From Candidatus Ribeiella danica (GTDB taxonomy: Bacteria; Chloroflexota; Chloroflexia; Chloroflexales; Roseiflexaceae), in assembly GCA_016717335.1 (NCBI GenBank), contig JADKFS010000001.1, positions 1,426,001 to 1,490,000 on the forward strand: DNA of 64,000 nt, given 5' to 3'. Shown here piece by piece: positions 25,829 through 35,042 of this stretch. The notes beneath the pieces are model-generated. The model made no database searches, had not been told where the DNA came from, and was given only the letters and a program-made list of their open reading frames with translations. The position numbers and the translations under genes were made by a program. Every line of letters begins with the position of its first letter. Within the stretch, counting starts at the first letter, position 1.

Positions 25829-26296
25829 ATGAAAGTCAGAGAGATCATGACCTCCGACGTGATCAGCATACCGGAGGACAGCACGGTTGAGGATGCGGCC
25901 CGCCTGCTGGCGCGCTATCGAATCAGCGGCCTGCCGGTGCTCAACCACGGCGGCGCGCTGGTCGGGCTCGTCACCGAATATGACTTAATCTCCAAGCAGG
26001 GCCACACCGTCGCGGATATTATGAGCCGGAGCGTGATCAGTATCACCGAAGATACCGACGTCGAGGAGGTCGCGCACCTGCTCACGAACCGCCGGATCAG
26101 GCGCGTGCCGGTGCTGCAGGGCGACCAGCTGGTGGGGATCGTCAGCCGGTCGGACCTGATCAAGCAGATCGCCATGCGCTGGGTCTGCCCGAAATGCGGC
26201 GAGGTTGTGCGCGGCACGACGGCGCCCGAGCAGTGCCCACGCTGCCACGCATCCAAAGACGTCTTCAGCCAGGAGACGATGCAGCCCGGCATGTAA
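25829..26296 (+). CDS. CBS-domain protein with C-terminal zinc ribbon
   Basis: A 155-residue protein. Two CBS motifs fill residues 1-118 (VREIMTSDVISIPEDSTVED and VADIMSRSVISITEDTDVEE), forming a Bateman pair that usually binds adenosine nucleotides. The tail WVCPKCGE, then QCPRCHAS, supplies four ligands of a rubredoxin-like zinc ribbon. This is an energy- or nucleotide-sensing protein with an unknown partner. It precedes the pyruvate dehydrogenase genes on the same strand, with a 296-base gap, so a link to carbon metabolism is possible but not shown. ATG 25829 follows GAGAAGGGG. Confidence 0.85.
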   Translation: MKVREIMTSDVISIPEDSTVEDAARLLARYRISGLPVLNHGGALVGLVTEYDLISKQGHTVADIMSRSVISITEDTDVEEVAHLLTNRRIRRVPVLQGDQLVGIVSRSDLIKQIAMRWVCPKCGEVVRGTTAPEQCPRCHASKDVFSQETMQPGM

Positions 26297-26466
26297 ATTG
26301 CATCGCGTTTCTGCGTATGACGTATGACGCAGCTGAGCCCTACAGCCGTGGGCAGCCGGCAGAGGCCAGTCGGTAATAAGCGGCATCGCCAAGGCAGATC
26401 GCTCTTGCCGATCGGCTCAATGGTTTTGCTCACGGCGATAGGACCATTCTTGCTGGATTGAACGTT

Positions 26467-26498
26467 CCGGTGGGGGTTTCGAGGGGCTCCCCCACCGG
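26467..26498 (+). promoter_or_regulatory. Hairpin in the 296-base gap before pdhA
   Basis: CCGGTGGGGG at 26467-26476 pairs with CCCCCACCGG at 26489-26498, a perfect 10-bp stem. A second small stem (GGGCCG with CGGCCC) follows near 26509-26524. These could end the CBS transcript or fold in the pdhA leader. No promoter box is obvious in 26297-26466. Confidence 0.45.
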
Positions 26499-26592
26499 GA
26501 CGTCTGGCGGGCCGAACGCGGCCCGTCAAGACTCGAGATCGCGGCCTGGTGCGCCGTACGAAGTACGGTTTATTTCTAAGGAGAGCAGGACG

Positions 26593-27681
26593 ATGACAAA
26601 AGGCACAACGTCGCAGCAGGTCGACGCGGCCGAAAATGGGCAGCTCGATCTGTCTGGCGAGGACCCCGAGGCGCTGCGGCAGTACTACTATCAGATGTTG
26701 CTCATCCGCCGCTTCGAGGAGCGCGCGGGCGAGATGTACACCAAGGCGAAGATCGGCGGCTACTGTCACCTTAACCTGGGCGAAGAGGCCACGATCGTCG
26801 GGCTGATGGCGGCGCTTGAGTCGAGCGACTATATCTTTACCAACTATCGCGAGCATGGCTATATCCTGGCGCGCGGGGTCGAGCCCGGGCCGATCATGGC
26901 CGAGCTATTCGGCAAGGAGGCCGGCGTCTCGCGCGGGCGCGGCGGCTCGATGCACCTGTTCGACGCCGAGCGCCACTTCATGGGCGGCTACGCGATCGTC
27001 GGCGGACAGCTGCCGCTGGCGACCGGCGCGGCCTACGCGCTGAAATACAAGGGCCAGCCGGGCGTGGTGATCTGCCAGATGGGCGACGCCACCACCAACA
27101 TCGGCGCCTGGCACGAGTCGCTCAACCTGGCGGCGCTGTGGAAGCTGCCGGTGATCTACTTTGTGGTCAATAACGGCTACGGCATGGGCACGACCGTCGA
27201 CGAGGGCGCGGCCGAGCCGGAGCTGTACAAGCGCGGCTGCGCGTTCCGCATGCATGGCGAGCGGGTCGACGGCCGCGACGTGCTGGCGGTGCGCAACGCG
27301 GTGCGCCGCCTGCGCGAGCGCGCCGAGCAGGAGAACGAGCCGGCCATCCTGGAGGCGGTCAGCTTCCGCTTCCGCGGCCACTCGGTGATCGACGCCGACC
27401 GCTACCGCGACCCGGAGGAGGTCAAGCGCGGGCGCTCGCAGGACCCGATCTCGATCTTCTCCAAGCAGCTCTCGGACGCGAAGGTGGCCGACGCCGCCTG
27501 GCTGAAGGAGACGGCCACCCGCATCGACCGCGAGGTCCAGGAGGCGATCGACTTCGCCGACAAGAGCCCGGACCCCAAGCTCGAGGATCTGTTCGACTTC
27601 ATGTACGCCACGCCGGTGCCGAACACGCCCGGCCGCGAAGATGCGCAGGCGATCGCCGACCAAATGAAAGGAGGGCGGTAG
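26593..27681 (+). CDS. pdhA: Pyruvate dehydrogenase E1 alpha subunit
   Basis: A 362-residue thiamine-diphosphate enzyme subunit. Start ATG 26593 is chosen because AAGGAGAGC lies upstream; the frame is open 45 codons further but without homology. The thiamine/magnesium motif begins at MGDATTNIGAWHESLNLA and ends in FVVNN. GGSMHLFD and the phosphorylation-loop-like RFRGHSVIDADRYRD are also typical. With E1 beta it decarboxylates pyruvate and passes the acetyl group to the lipoyl arm of E2. The next gene begins two bases after its stop. Confidence 0.95.
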   Translation: MTKGTTSQQVDAAENGQLDLSGEDPEALRQYYYQMLLIRRFEERAGEMYTKAKIGGYCHLNLGEEATIVGLMAALESSDYIFTNYREHGYILARGVEPGPIMAELFGKEAGVSRGRGGSMHLFDAERHFMGGYAIVGGQLPLATGAAYALKYKGQPGVVICQMGDATTNIGAWHESLNLAALWKLPVIYFVVNNGYGMGTTVDEGAAEPELYKRGCAFRMHGERVDGRDVLAVRNAVRRLRERAEQENEPAILEAVSFRFRGHSVIDADRYRDPEEVKRGRSQDPISIFSKQLSDAKVADAAWLKETATRIDREVQEAIDFADKSPDPKLEDLFDFMYATPVPNTPGREDAQAIADQMKGGR

Positions 27682-27683
27682 CG

Positions 27684-28682
27684 ATGCCGGTGATTACCTA
27701 CCGCCAGGCGCTCAACGACACGTTGGGCGAGGAGCTGGCGCGCGACCCGCAGGTGGTGCTGATGGGCGAGGAGATCGGTAAGTTCCAGGGCTCCTACCGC
27801 ATCACCGAGGGACTGCAGAGCGAGTTCGGCAAGCAGCGCGTGGTCGACACGCCGATCGCCGAGGAGGGGTTTGTCGGGCTGGCGGTCGGCGCGGCGATGC
27901 TGGGCCTGCGCCCGGTGGTCGAGATCATGACGATCAACTTCATCCTGGTGGCGATCGATCAGGTGGTCAACCACGCCTCCAAGATCCACTACATGTTCGG
28001 CGGCCAGGCGCGCGTGCCGCTGGTGATCCGCACGCCGTCGGGCGGGGTCGGGCAGCTGGCGGCGACGCACTCGCAGAGCTTCGAGAACTGGTTCGCCTAC
28101 TGCCCGGGCCTGAAGGTGATCGCGCCATCGACGCCCTACGACGCGAAAGGGCTGCTGCGCGCGGCCATCCGCGACGACGACCCGGTGATCTTTATCGAGA
28201 GCCTGGCGCTGTACGACACCAAGGGCGAGGTTCCGCAGGATAACGACTACACGCTGCCGATCGGCATGGCCGAGGTCAAGCGCGAGGGCACCGACATCAC
28301 CGTGGTGGCCTACTCGCGCATGACCGTGATCGCGATGCAGGTGGCGCAGCAGCTGGAGCAGGAGGGCATCAGCGTCGAGGTCGTGGATCTGCGCTCGCTG
28401 CGGCCGCTCGACCGCCCGACAATCATCAACTCGGTCAAGAAGACCAACCGCGCGGTGGTGATCGAGGAAGACTGGTACTCCTACGGCATCGGCGCGGAGA
28501 TCGCCGCCACCATCCAGGAGCAAGCCTTCGACTACCTCGACGCGCCGGTGCTGCGGGTCGCGGGCGTGGAAGTGCCGCTGCCCTACGCCGCAAAGCTGTC
28601 GCAGGCGTCCAAGCCGAGCGCGCAGGATCTCAAGAACGCGATCCACCGGGTGCTGCAAGGAGGCAAGCGATGGCAGAAGTAA
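27684..28682 (+). CDS. pdhB: Pyruvate dehydrogenase E1 beta subunit
   Basis: A 332-residue partner of E1 alpha. Typical stretches are ARDPQVVLMGEEIGKFQGSY, DTPIAEEGFVGLAVGAAMLG and GGVGQLAATHSQSFENWFAY, followed by the C-terminal transketolase-like domain (VVDLRSLRPLDRPTI). The glutamate in MGEEIG is the likely cofactor-activating residue. The gene starts two bases after pdhA and overlaps the E2 gene by 13 bases, so translation of the three is tightly linked. Confidence 0.96.
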   Translation: MPVITYRQALNDTLGEELARDPQVVLMGEEIGKFQGSYRITEGLQSEFGKQRVVDTPIAEEGFVGLAVGAAMLGLRPVVEIMTINFILVAIDQVVNHASKIHYMFGGQARVPLVIRTPSGGVGQLAATHSQSFENWFAYCPGLKVIAPSTPYDAKGLLRAAIRDDDPVIFIESLALYDTKGEVPQDNDYTLPIGMAEVKREGTDITVVAYSRMTVIAMQVAQQLEQEGISVEVVDLRSLRPLDRPTIINSVKKTNRAVVIEEDWYSYGIGAEIAATIQEQAFDYLDAPVLRVAGVEVPLPYAAKLSQASKPSAQDLKNAIHRVLQGGKRWQK

Positions 28683-30046
28683 CCATGCCGCGGCTCAGCG
28701 ACACGATGTCGGAGGGCTCGGTCGGGCGCTGGCTGAAGAAGCCGGGCGACAAGGTCGAGAACGACGACATTCTGGCCGAGATCGAGACCGACAAGGCCAC
28801 GATGGAGCTGCAGGCGTTCGAGGGCGGCTACCTGCAGAAGATCCTGGTGCCCGAGGGGCAGACGGTGCCGATCGGCACGCCGATCGCGATCATCGGCGCG
28901 GAGGCGCAGGCCGAAGAGGCGCCGGCAGCCGAATCGTCCGCGCCACCACGCGGCGGGCAGCAGGCGCCGACCGAGGAGGGCAGCCCCGAGGCGAACGCGA
29001 AGAACACGGCTGAGAGCCAGGCCCAGACCGGCCAGGCGCCGGCGGCGACGGCCCAGCCGCAGCCGACCGAGCAGACGAACGGCCAGGATGGCGAAGAGCG
29101 GGTCAAGGCCTCGCCGCTGGCACGCCGGCTGGCGGCAGAGCACGGAGTCGATCTGCGGCAGGTGCAGGGCACCGGACCGGGCGGGCGGATCATCAAGGAG
29201 AACGTCGAGGGCTTCCTGGAAGGCGGCGGCCAGGCGGCGGCCACCCCAGCGCCAGCCACAGCCACGCCCACGCAGGCACCTAGCGCACCCGCGCCCACGG
29301 CACCCGCCGCGAAGCCGGCGGCCCCGCCGCCAGCCTCGGCCGCGCCGGCAGGCGAGGTCGTGCCGATGAGCCGGATGCGCCGTGCGATCGCCCGGGCGAT
29401 GACCGACTCGCAGCCAGGCACGCCGCACATCTACGTCACGGTCGAGATCGACATGGCGGCCGTGATGCAGCTGCGCCGCTCGATCAACGACAGCGGCGCC
29501 GCGCCGGTGAAGATCTCGGTCAACGACCTGGTGGTGAAGGCGGCGGCGAAGGCGCTGCTGAAGATCGGCGGGCTGAACCGCAGCTACGCGACCGGCGCGG
29601 ATGGCCAGCCCGGCATCGTGCAGCACCAGCAGGTGAACGTCAGCGTCGCGGTGGCGCTGGAGGATGGCCTGGTGGCGCCGGTGGTGCGCGACGCCGACAA
29701 GAAGAGCGTCGGCACGATCGCGGCCGAGATCAAGGACATGGCCGGGCGCGCGCGGGAGAACAAGCTCAAGCAGAACGAGCTGGAGGGCGCGACGTTCCAG
29801 GTCTCGAACCTGGGGATGTTCGACGTGGCCGAGTTCACCTCGATCATTCCGGCCCCGCTGGCGGCCTCGCTCTCGGTCGGCGCCGTGCGGCAGGTGCCGG
29901 TGGTGCGCGACGGGCAGCTGGCGGTCGGGGAGATCATGCGCGCGACCGTGAGCGCGGATCACCGTGTCGCGGACGGGGCGACCGCCGCGCAGTACCTGCA
30001 GGAGCTGCGCCGGCTGCTCGAGGCGCCGATGAGCCTGCTGGTGTAG
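28670..30046 (+). CDS. pdhC: Dihydrolipoamide acetyltransferase (E2)
   Basis: A 458-residue protein with one lipoyl domain (lipoyl Lys42 in ETDKATMEL), an Ala/Pro-rich linker (about 85-145), a peripheral-subunit-binding domain (ASPLARRLAAEHGVDLRQVQ), a second Ala/Pro linker and the acyltransferase core (about 225-458). The active-site motif is DHRVADG near the C-terminus. It transfers the acetyl group to CoA and forms the complex core. The ATG overlaps the end of pdhB. No dihydrolipoamide dehydrogenase gene is in the window, so E3 must be elsewhere. The substrate could also be a branched 2-oxo acid; pyruvate is the default. Confidence 0.93.
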   Translation: MAEVTMPRLSDTMSEGSVGRWLKKPGDKVENDDILAEIETDKATMELQAFEGGYLQKILVPEGQTVPIGTPIAIIGAEAQAEEAPAAESSAPPRGGQQAPTEEGSPEANAKNTAESQAQTGQAPAATAQPQPTEQTNGQDGEERVKASPLARRLAAEHGVDLRQVQGTGPGGRIIKENVEGFLEGGGQAAATPAPATATPTQAPSAPAPTAPAAKPAAPPPASAAPAGEVVPMSRMRRAIARAMTDSQPGTPHIYVTVEIDMAAVMQLRRSINDSGAAPVKISVNDLVVKAAAKALLKIGGLNRSYATGADGQPGIVQHQQVNVSVAVALEDGLVAPVVRDADKKSVGTIAAEIKDMAGRARENKLKQNELEGATFQVSNLGMFDVAEFTSIIPAPLAASLSVGAVRQVPVVRDGQLAVGEIMRATVSADHRVADGATAAQYLQELRRLLEAPMSLLV

Positions 30047-30058
30047 CGCCCGAGCGCC

Positions 30059-30121
30059 GAGAACCGCGAGCCGAGAGCCGGGGCCAGGCAATCTGGTTCC
30101 TGGTTCTCGGTTCTTGGTTCT
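30059..30121. repeat. Heptamer-like arms forming a hairpin after E2
   Basis: GAACCGCGAGCCGAGAGCC near 30060-30078 faces GGTTCTCGGTTCTTGGTTCT near 30102-30121; about 15 of 20 positions pair. Units are about seven bases. It lies directly between the E2 stop and the next promoter, so it can also serve as a terminator. Confidence 0.6.
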
Positions 30122-30122
30122 C

Positions 30123-30131
30123 TGGTATAAT
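30123..30131 (+). promoter_or_regulatory. Extended -10 promoter of the cupin epimerase gene
   Basis: TGGTATAAT, identical to the box before pstS, sits 51 bases before the start. There is no clear -35; the region upstream is the hairpin right arm. Confidence 0.6.
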
Positions 30132-30181
30132 GCGCCGGCAAGGCCCAGCTCAACCCACCATTCAGAGGAGCAACTACAGCT

Positions 30182-30742
30182 ATGAGCGCTGCCCAGCCGG
30201 ATAAACGCGCGATGCACGCACGCGACGTCAGCATCGAGTGGCTCAGAAGTATCAACTACCAGGTCCAGTCGACCTACCGCACGCCGACGATCGAGGGCGT
30301 GATCGTGAAAGACCTGCGGGTCAACCTCGACGGCCGCGGCGACGTGATCGAGCTGTGGAGCAAGCCCTGGGTCGAGTCTGAAGGGCTGCTCTACCCGGAG
30401 CACGTGTACCAGAGCGCGACCGACTACGGCGTGGTCAAGTGCTGGCACCTGCACGACCGCCACACCGATCAGTTCACGGTGACGCGCGGTAAGCTGCAGG
30501 TGACGCTGGTGGACATACGGCCGGGATCGCCGACCTTCGGCCATGTGAACCCGATCTTTCTGGGGGCGCAGCGCCCGCGGCTGATCAAGATCCCGCCGAT
30601 GATCATGCACGGCTGGAAGGCGCTCAGCGAGCCGGAGGTAATCGTCGTGAACCTGCAGTCGCACGTGTACGACGCGAGCGACGAGTTCAAGTTCCCGTGG
30701 AACTGCGTGCTGGAAGAGGTGTGGGAGCCGCGGAACGGGTGA
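30182..30742 (+). CDS. RmlC-like cupin (dTDP-4-dehydrorhamnose 3,5-epimerase family)
   Basis: A 186-residue cupin. GVVKCWHLHDRHTDQFTVTR and GKLQVTLVDIRPGSPTFG match the RmlC core, where GSPTFG is characteristic and the histidine near WHLH would be the catalytic base. The true RmlC active-site Tyr/Asp pair cannot be confirmed, so it may epimerise a different nucleotide sugar or be non-catalytic. No other rhamnose gene is adjacent. ATG 30182 follows GAGGAG. An array of GATGAAC heptamers begins two bases after the stop. Confidence 0.75.
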   Translation: MSAAQPDKRAMHARDVSIEWLRSINYQVQSTYRTPTIEGVIVKDLRVNLDGRGDVIELWSKPWVESEGLLYPEHVYQSATDYGVVKCWHLHDRHTDQFTVTRGKLQVTLVDIRPGSPTFGHVNPIFLGAQRPRLIKIPPMIMHGWKALSEPEVIVVNLQSHVYDASDEFKFPWNCVLEEVWEPRNG

Positions 30743-30744
30743 GG

Positions 30745-30857
30745 GATGAACGATGAACGATGAACGATGAACGATGAACGATGAACGATGAAAATCTCTC
30801 CTGGTCATCTTGTCATCTTGTCTCCTGGTCTCCCGGTCACCCGGTCACCTCGTCAGG
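30745..30857. repeat. Heptamer array (GATGAAC x6) with octamer-like right arm
   Basis: Six exact GATGAAC units (30745-30786) and one variant are followed at 30799-30857 by units such as TCATCTTG and TCACCCGG, roughly complementary in character. The right arm runs into the stop codon region of the convergent yraN gene. It is the only sequence between the two genes. Confidence 0.8.
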
Positions 30858-31227
30858 TCTCCTCGACGGCGTCGCGGATGTGGTTGAGACGGGCGATCCG
30901 GCCGGAGCGGTCGATGTCCACCGCGACGACGTCGATCCGCCAGATCAGATCGCGCGGCGCGGCGGTGGCGTCGAGGTAGGCGTAGGCCAGCGCGATCAGC
31001 CGGGCCTGCTTGGCGCGACCGACCGACTCCTCGGCCGAGCCCATCTCGTCGCCGCGGCGGGTGCGCACCTCGACGAACACCAGCGCCGCGCCGTCGCGCA
31101 TCAGCAGGTCGATCTCGCCCGCCGAGCAGCGCCACTTGCGGCCGACCTCGGCGTACCCCTGGCGAATGAGGTAGGCCGCGGCGGCCTGCTCGCCGAAGTC
31201 GCCCAGCTTCTTGCGTAGATCAGCCAT
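30853..31227 (-). CDS. YraN/UPF0102 family endonuclease-like protein
   Basis: A 124-residue protein. LGDFGEQAAAAYLIRQGY, CSAGEIDLLMRDGAALVFVE and EVRTRRG form the restriction-endonuclease-like core (Glu, Asp and E-x-R residues of a PD-D/ExK-type site). The family is widespread with a poorly defined role, possibly linked to DNA processing. Length is standard. Upstream is an octamer-type hairpin, then gdhA on the same strand. Confidence 0.9.
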   Translation of the reverse strand: MADLRKKLGDFGEQAAAAYLIRQGYAEVGRKWRCSAGEIDLLMRDGAALVFVEVRTRRGDEMGSAEESVGRAKQARLIALAYAYLDATAAPRDLIWRIDVVAVDIDRSGRIARLNHIRDAVEET

Positions 31228-31235
31228 CGTTCCTC

Positions 31236-31316
31236 AAACGCAGCGACGCGAAGCCGCAGAGATGGACGTATCCCTCAATCTCTGCGGCTCCGCACCTCTG
31301 CGCCTTTGCGCTAGGT
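31236..31316. repeat. Octamer-type hairpin between gdhA and yraN
   Basis: AGCCGCAGAGA (31252-31262) pairs exactly with 31279-31289, and the arms continue as loose octamers of the type CTCTGCGG, CTCCGCAC, CTCTGCGC. It sits between two same-strand genes and fills most of the 101-base gap. Confidence 0.65.
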
Positions 31317-31328
31317 TTTGAGCGCCCC

Positions 31329-32582
<1,254 letters not shown>

Positions 32583-32785
32583 CGGGGTTCCTCCTCGTCG
32601 AGTGTTGTCGATCATGACGATGACGCCTGGACCGCGATGTCCAGGAGATACGAGTGTGGGCACACGGCCGAGCCCCCTGCGTTCCCCTCATACAGCCTTC
32701 TCTCGAAAACAACACGGCCCAGCGAGCATGGTAGCGCGGATTCTACGCCTGAAGCCGGATCGCCTTGTTCGAGCATTCCCTTCGA

Positions 32786-33217
32786 TCAAACGCGCTCCGG
32801 CGTCTGCTCGTACCGTGAGTCCTGAGCGCCCTCGGCAAGTGGCATGGCCCGCCGCCGGGCTCGCGCGCCCGACCATGCGGCGTAGCGGCGGTGCAGGTGT
32901 CGACTCTGGCGCGAGTATTGGCGCTGCGCGCGCAGCGCCACCCGGCCGGATGGACCGATCAGCGGCGTAGGCAGAGCGGCCCAGCGCCGCAGGAACCGTT
33001 TCAGCGCGACAGACGAGTAGCGGATGACGATATTGCGCCGGCCGACTAGCGCGATGCCGAGCACCAGGAACAGCACTCCCTGGAGCACCGGCAGCACCAG
33101 GCCGAGCAGGCCCAGGGCTATCAAGATCCAGCCGACGACCTGACGGACGATCGGCCAGGCCATCCGCCGAGCGGCGGCCAGAAATCGACGATAGTTCTCG
33201 AAGCGCTTCCGTTTCAT
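32786..33217 (-). CDS. Small membrane protein of unknown function (PGPGW/DUF454-like hairpin)
   Basis: A 143-residue protein starting at ATG 33217. After a basic N-terminus (KRKRFENYRRFLAAARR) come two close hydrophobic stretches (VVGWILIALGLLGLVLPVLQ and LFLVLGIALV), then a long basic tail rich in Arg, Tyr and Gln. The hairpin with a central Pro resembles the PGPGW and DUF454 groups; I cannot choose between them. A TGCTATACT box ends six bases before the ATG and no SD is present, so the mRNA may be leaderless. Confidence 0.6.
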   Translation of the reverse strand: MKRKRFENYRRFLAAARRMAWPIVRQVVGWILIALGLLGLVLPVLQGVLFLVLGIALVGRRNIVIRYSSVALKRFLRRWAALPTPLIGPSGRVALRAQRQYSRQSRHLHRRYAAWSGARARRRAMPLAEGAQDSRYEQTPERV

Positions 33218-33223
33218 TGCACA

Positions 33224-33232
33224 AGTATAGCA
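33224..33232 (-). promoter_or_regulatory. Extended -10 placing the start site at the ATG (leaderless)
   Basis: The minus strand reads TGCTATACT followed by six bases and the ATG of the small membrane protein. A start site about seven bases after the -10 would fall at or next to the A of the ATG. No Shine-Dalgarno sequence is present. Confidence 0.5.
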
Positions 33233-33273
33233 TAGGCCAGGCCACGCGTATATTAAGGGTTGGTTTGAGCGGT

Positions 33274-34866
33274 TCACGTTCGGCCGAGCACGCGCCGGAC
33301 GAACGCGCGCTCCTCCGCGCCGAACGCGCCGAGCGCCCAGAGCGCGCCCGCGTAGGCCAGCGGCGCGACGGCGGCGGCGGCGAGCGGCCCAAGCGCGTAG
33401 GCCGCCTGCATCGCCGCGCCCATCAGCAGCGCGGCGGCGGCCGGGCGCCAGGCCAGCGCCAGCAGCGGCGGGATGGCGTCCTCCTGGCGCAGCAGCGGCA
33501 GGTAGGTGACGTAGAGCACCACCTCGGACAGGACGGTGATCACGCTGGCCAGGTAGATCCCGTAGGCGGGGAAGGCCGCGATCGCGACCAGGTTGGCCGT
33601 GAGGTTGAAGGCGGCCATCACCGCGAACGAGCGCGTGATCGAGGCCTGGCGGTTGAGCGCGATCATGATATACTGGGTCAGCCCATTCACGTACGAGAGC
33701 GGCAGGAACCAGATCAAGATCTGCAGCGCCCGGTCGGAGACGCCGAGGTACTTCGCCAGCTCCTGCTGGCCGACGAAGACGACCACCATCTCGTGGGCCA
33801 GGACCGTGGTAGCGACGGCGACCGGGAAGGCCGCGAGCAGGAGCACCTGCAGGGTGCGGCGGTAGGCGCGGTTGAGGCCGGCGCGGTTGTTCTCGGCGTG
33901 GCGCGCGATGATCGGGAAGATCGCGTTGATCAGCAGCGGCGGCAGGATCAGCACGACGTTGATCACGCGGTAGGGCATGCGGTACTGCGCCACCACACCG
34001 TCGCCGGTAAACGCCCGCAGGATGAACGAGTCGAAGGAGAACGCGGCGTTGACCAGCAGGCTGTTCAGCAGCAGCGGGAAGGCCGGGCGCAGCAGCGCGC
34101 GCGCGAAGCCGGCATCCCAGCCGAGGCGCGGCCGGAACAGCAGCCGGTACTGCAGCGCCAGGAAGACCAGCGCGGTGAGCGTGGTGGTGCCGACGGCGGC
34201 CCAGGCCAGGCCGATCACGCCCCAGCCGGCCAGCAGCACGCCGACCCGCGCGAAGACGCTGACGATCTGGGTGATCAGCTCGACCGCGGCGGGGATCTCC
34301 AGGCGCTCGCGCGCGTTGAACAGCGCCGTCACGACGTTATTGTAGGCCGACGGGAAGAGCGTCAGGCACAGGATCAGGATGGCCGCCGCGCCGTCGCTCG
34401 TGAGCGCGCTGGCGCCGGGGACGAGCGCGGACAGGCCGCCGTAGACGCCGATGATCGCCAGCGCGATCGGCAGGGCCAGCAGCCCGAAGCCCCAGCGCAG
34501 GCAGAGCGTGACGCCGAAGTAGCGCGGGGCCTGCTCGGGCTGGCGCGCCACCTCGCGCGTCAGCAGCGTGCCCAGCCCGAAGTCGCTGAAGGTGCCGAGG
34601 TAGAGCACGACCAGCAGCGCGGCAAGGTCGTACTGGCCGACGGCGTCGGGCGCGAGCAGGCGGTAGAGCACGAGCGCGAAGGCCATATCGATCGCGCGGA
34701 CGATCAGGCGCACGACGGTGGGCACCGCGCTGTTCTTCACGACCCGCCGCGCTGTGTTGGCGGTATCCTCGCGGTAGTAGCGGCGCCAGAGCAGCGCGGC
34801 CAGCCCCAGCAGCGGCAGCAGCGCCGCGGTGGCCCATAGAAACAGCTTGATGCGGTCTGTTAGCAT
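33274..34866 (-). CDS. Wzx-like polysaccharide flippase (oligosaccharide/MOP superfamily)
   Basis: A 530-residue protein with about 13-14 hydrophobic segments. Early charged residues around FSDFGLGTLLTREVARQPEQ and the alternating loops fit the MOP superfamily flippases that move lipid-linked sugars across the membrane. The first segment (LWATAALLPLLGLAALLWRR) may be a signal anchor added to the usual 12-helix core. No glycosyltransferases flank it, so the cargo is unknown. The ATG is preceded by TGTTATAAT only eight bases away and no SD, so its mRNA is probably leaderless. It is divergent from the PQQ-domain gene. Confidence 0.85.
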   Translation of the reverse strand: MLTDRIKLFLWATAALLPLLGLAALLWRRYYREDTANTARRVVKNSAVPTVVRLIVRAIDMAFALVLYRLLAPDAVGQYDLAALLVVLYLGTFSDFGLGTLLTREVARQPEQAPRYFGVTLCLRWGFGLLALPIALAIIGVYGGLSALVPGASALTSDGAAAILILCLTLFPSAYNNVVTALFNARERLEIPAAVELITQIVSVFARVGVLLAGWGVIGLAWAAVGTTTLTALVFLALQYRLLFRPRLGWDAGFARALLRPAFPLLLNSLLVNAAFSFDSFILRAFTGDGVVAQYRMPYRVINVVLILPPLLINAIFPIIARHAENNRAGLNRAYRRTLQVLLLAAFPVAVATTVLAHEMVVVFVGQQELAKYLGVSDRALQILIWFLPLSYVNGLTQYIMIALNRQASITRSFAVMAAFNLTANLVAIAAFPAYGIYLASVITVLSEVVLYVTYLPLLRQEDAIPPLLALAWRPAAAALLMGAAMQAAYALGPLAAAAVAPLAYAGALWALGAFGAEERAFVRRVLGRT

Positions 34867-34874
34867 ATCGGGCG

Positions 34875-34883
34875 ATTATAACA
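34875..34883 (-). promoter_or_regulatory. Extended -10 promoter of the flippase gene (leaderless)
   Basis: The minus strand reads TGTTATAAT with eight bases between the TATAAT and the flippase ATG. This is the best of the three leaderless-type arrangements in the window: perfect -10 hexamer, TGN extension, and no ribosome-binding site. Confidence 0.6.
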
Positions 34884-34891
34884 AAGATTCA

Positions 34892-34932
34892 GGGCGGGGC
34901 CGCGCAGGCCTGCGGCCTGCGCGGCCCCGCCC
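34892..34932. repeat. Perfect 19-bp-stem hairpin with 3-base loop
   Basis: GGGCGGGGCCGCGCAGGCC pairs completely with 34914-34932 around TGC. It is the main content of the 176-base gap between the divergent flippase and PQQ genes, so it is not a terminator for either; it is probably a mobile or regulatory palindrome. Confidence 0.75.
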
Positions 34933-35042
34933 GTCTGGATGTGCTTTCAGAGGGAAAGCAGCTGCAGAGCGTACCCTGGCGCGCGCGGCTCTCGTTGTAT
35001 GAGTCATCAGCAGCAGGCACTACGAGTATACAGAGGAGCATC

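Noticed and set aside
28583..30808. Long minus-strand open frame (741 codons) across the pdh region
   Set aside because: It is the antisense of pdhC and part of pdhB, has low-complexity Arg/His/Leu-rich sequence and no domain; GC-rich codon bias on the real strand keeps such frames open.
33217..34839. 540-codon plus-strand frame opposite the flippase
   Set aside because: Highly charged, repetitive composition (many Gln, Arg, Asp) and complete overlap with a membrane protein of clear type.
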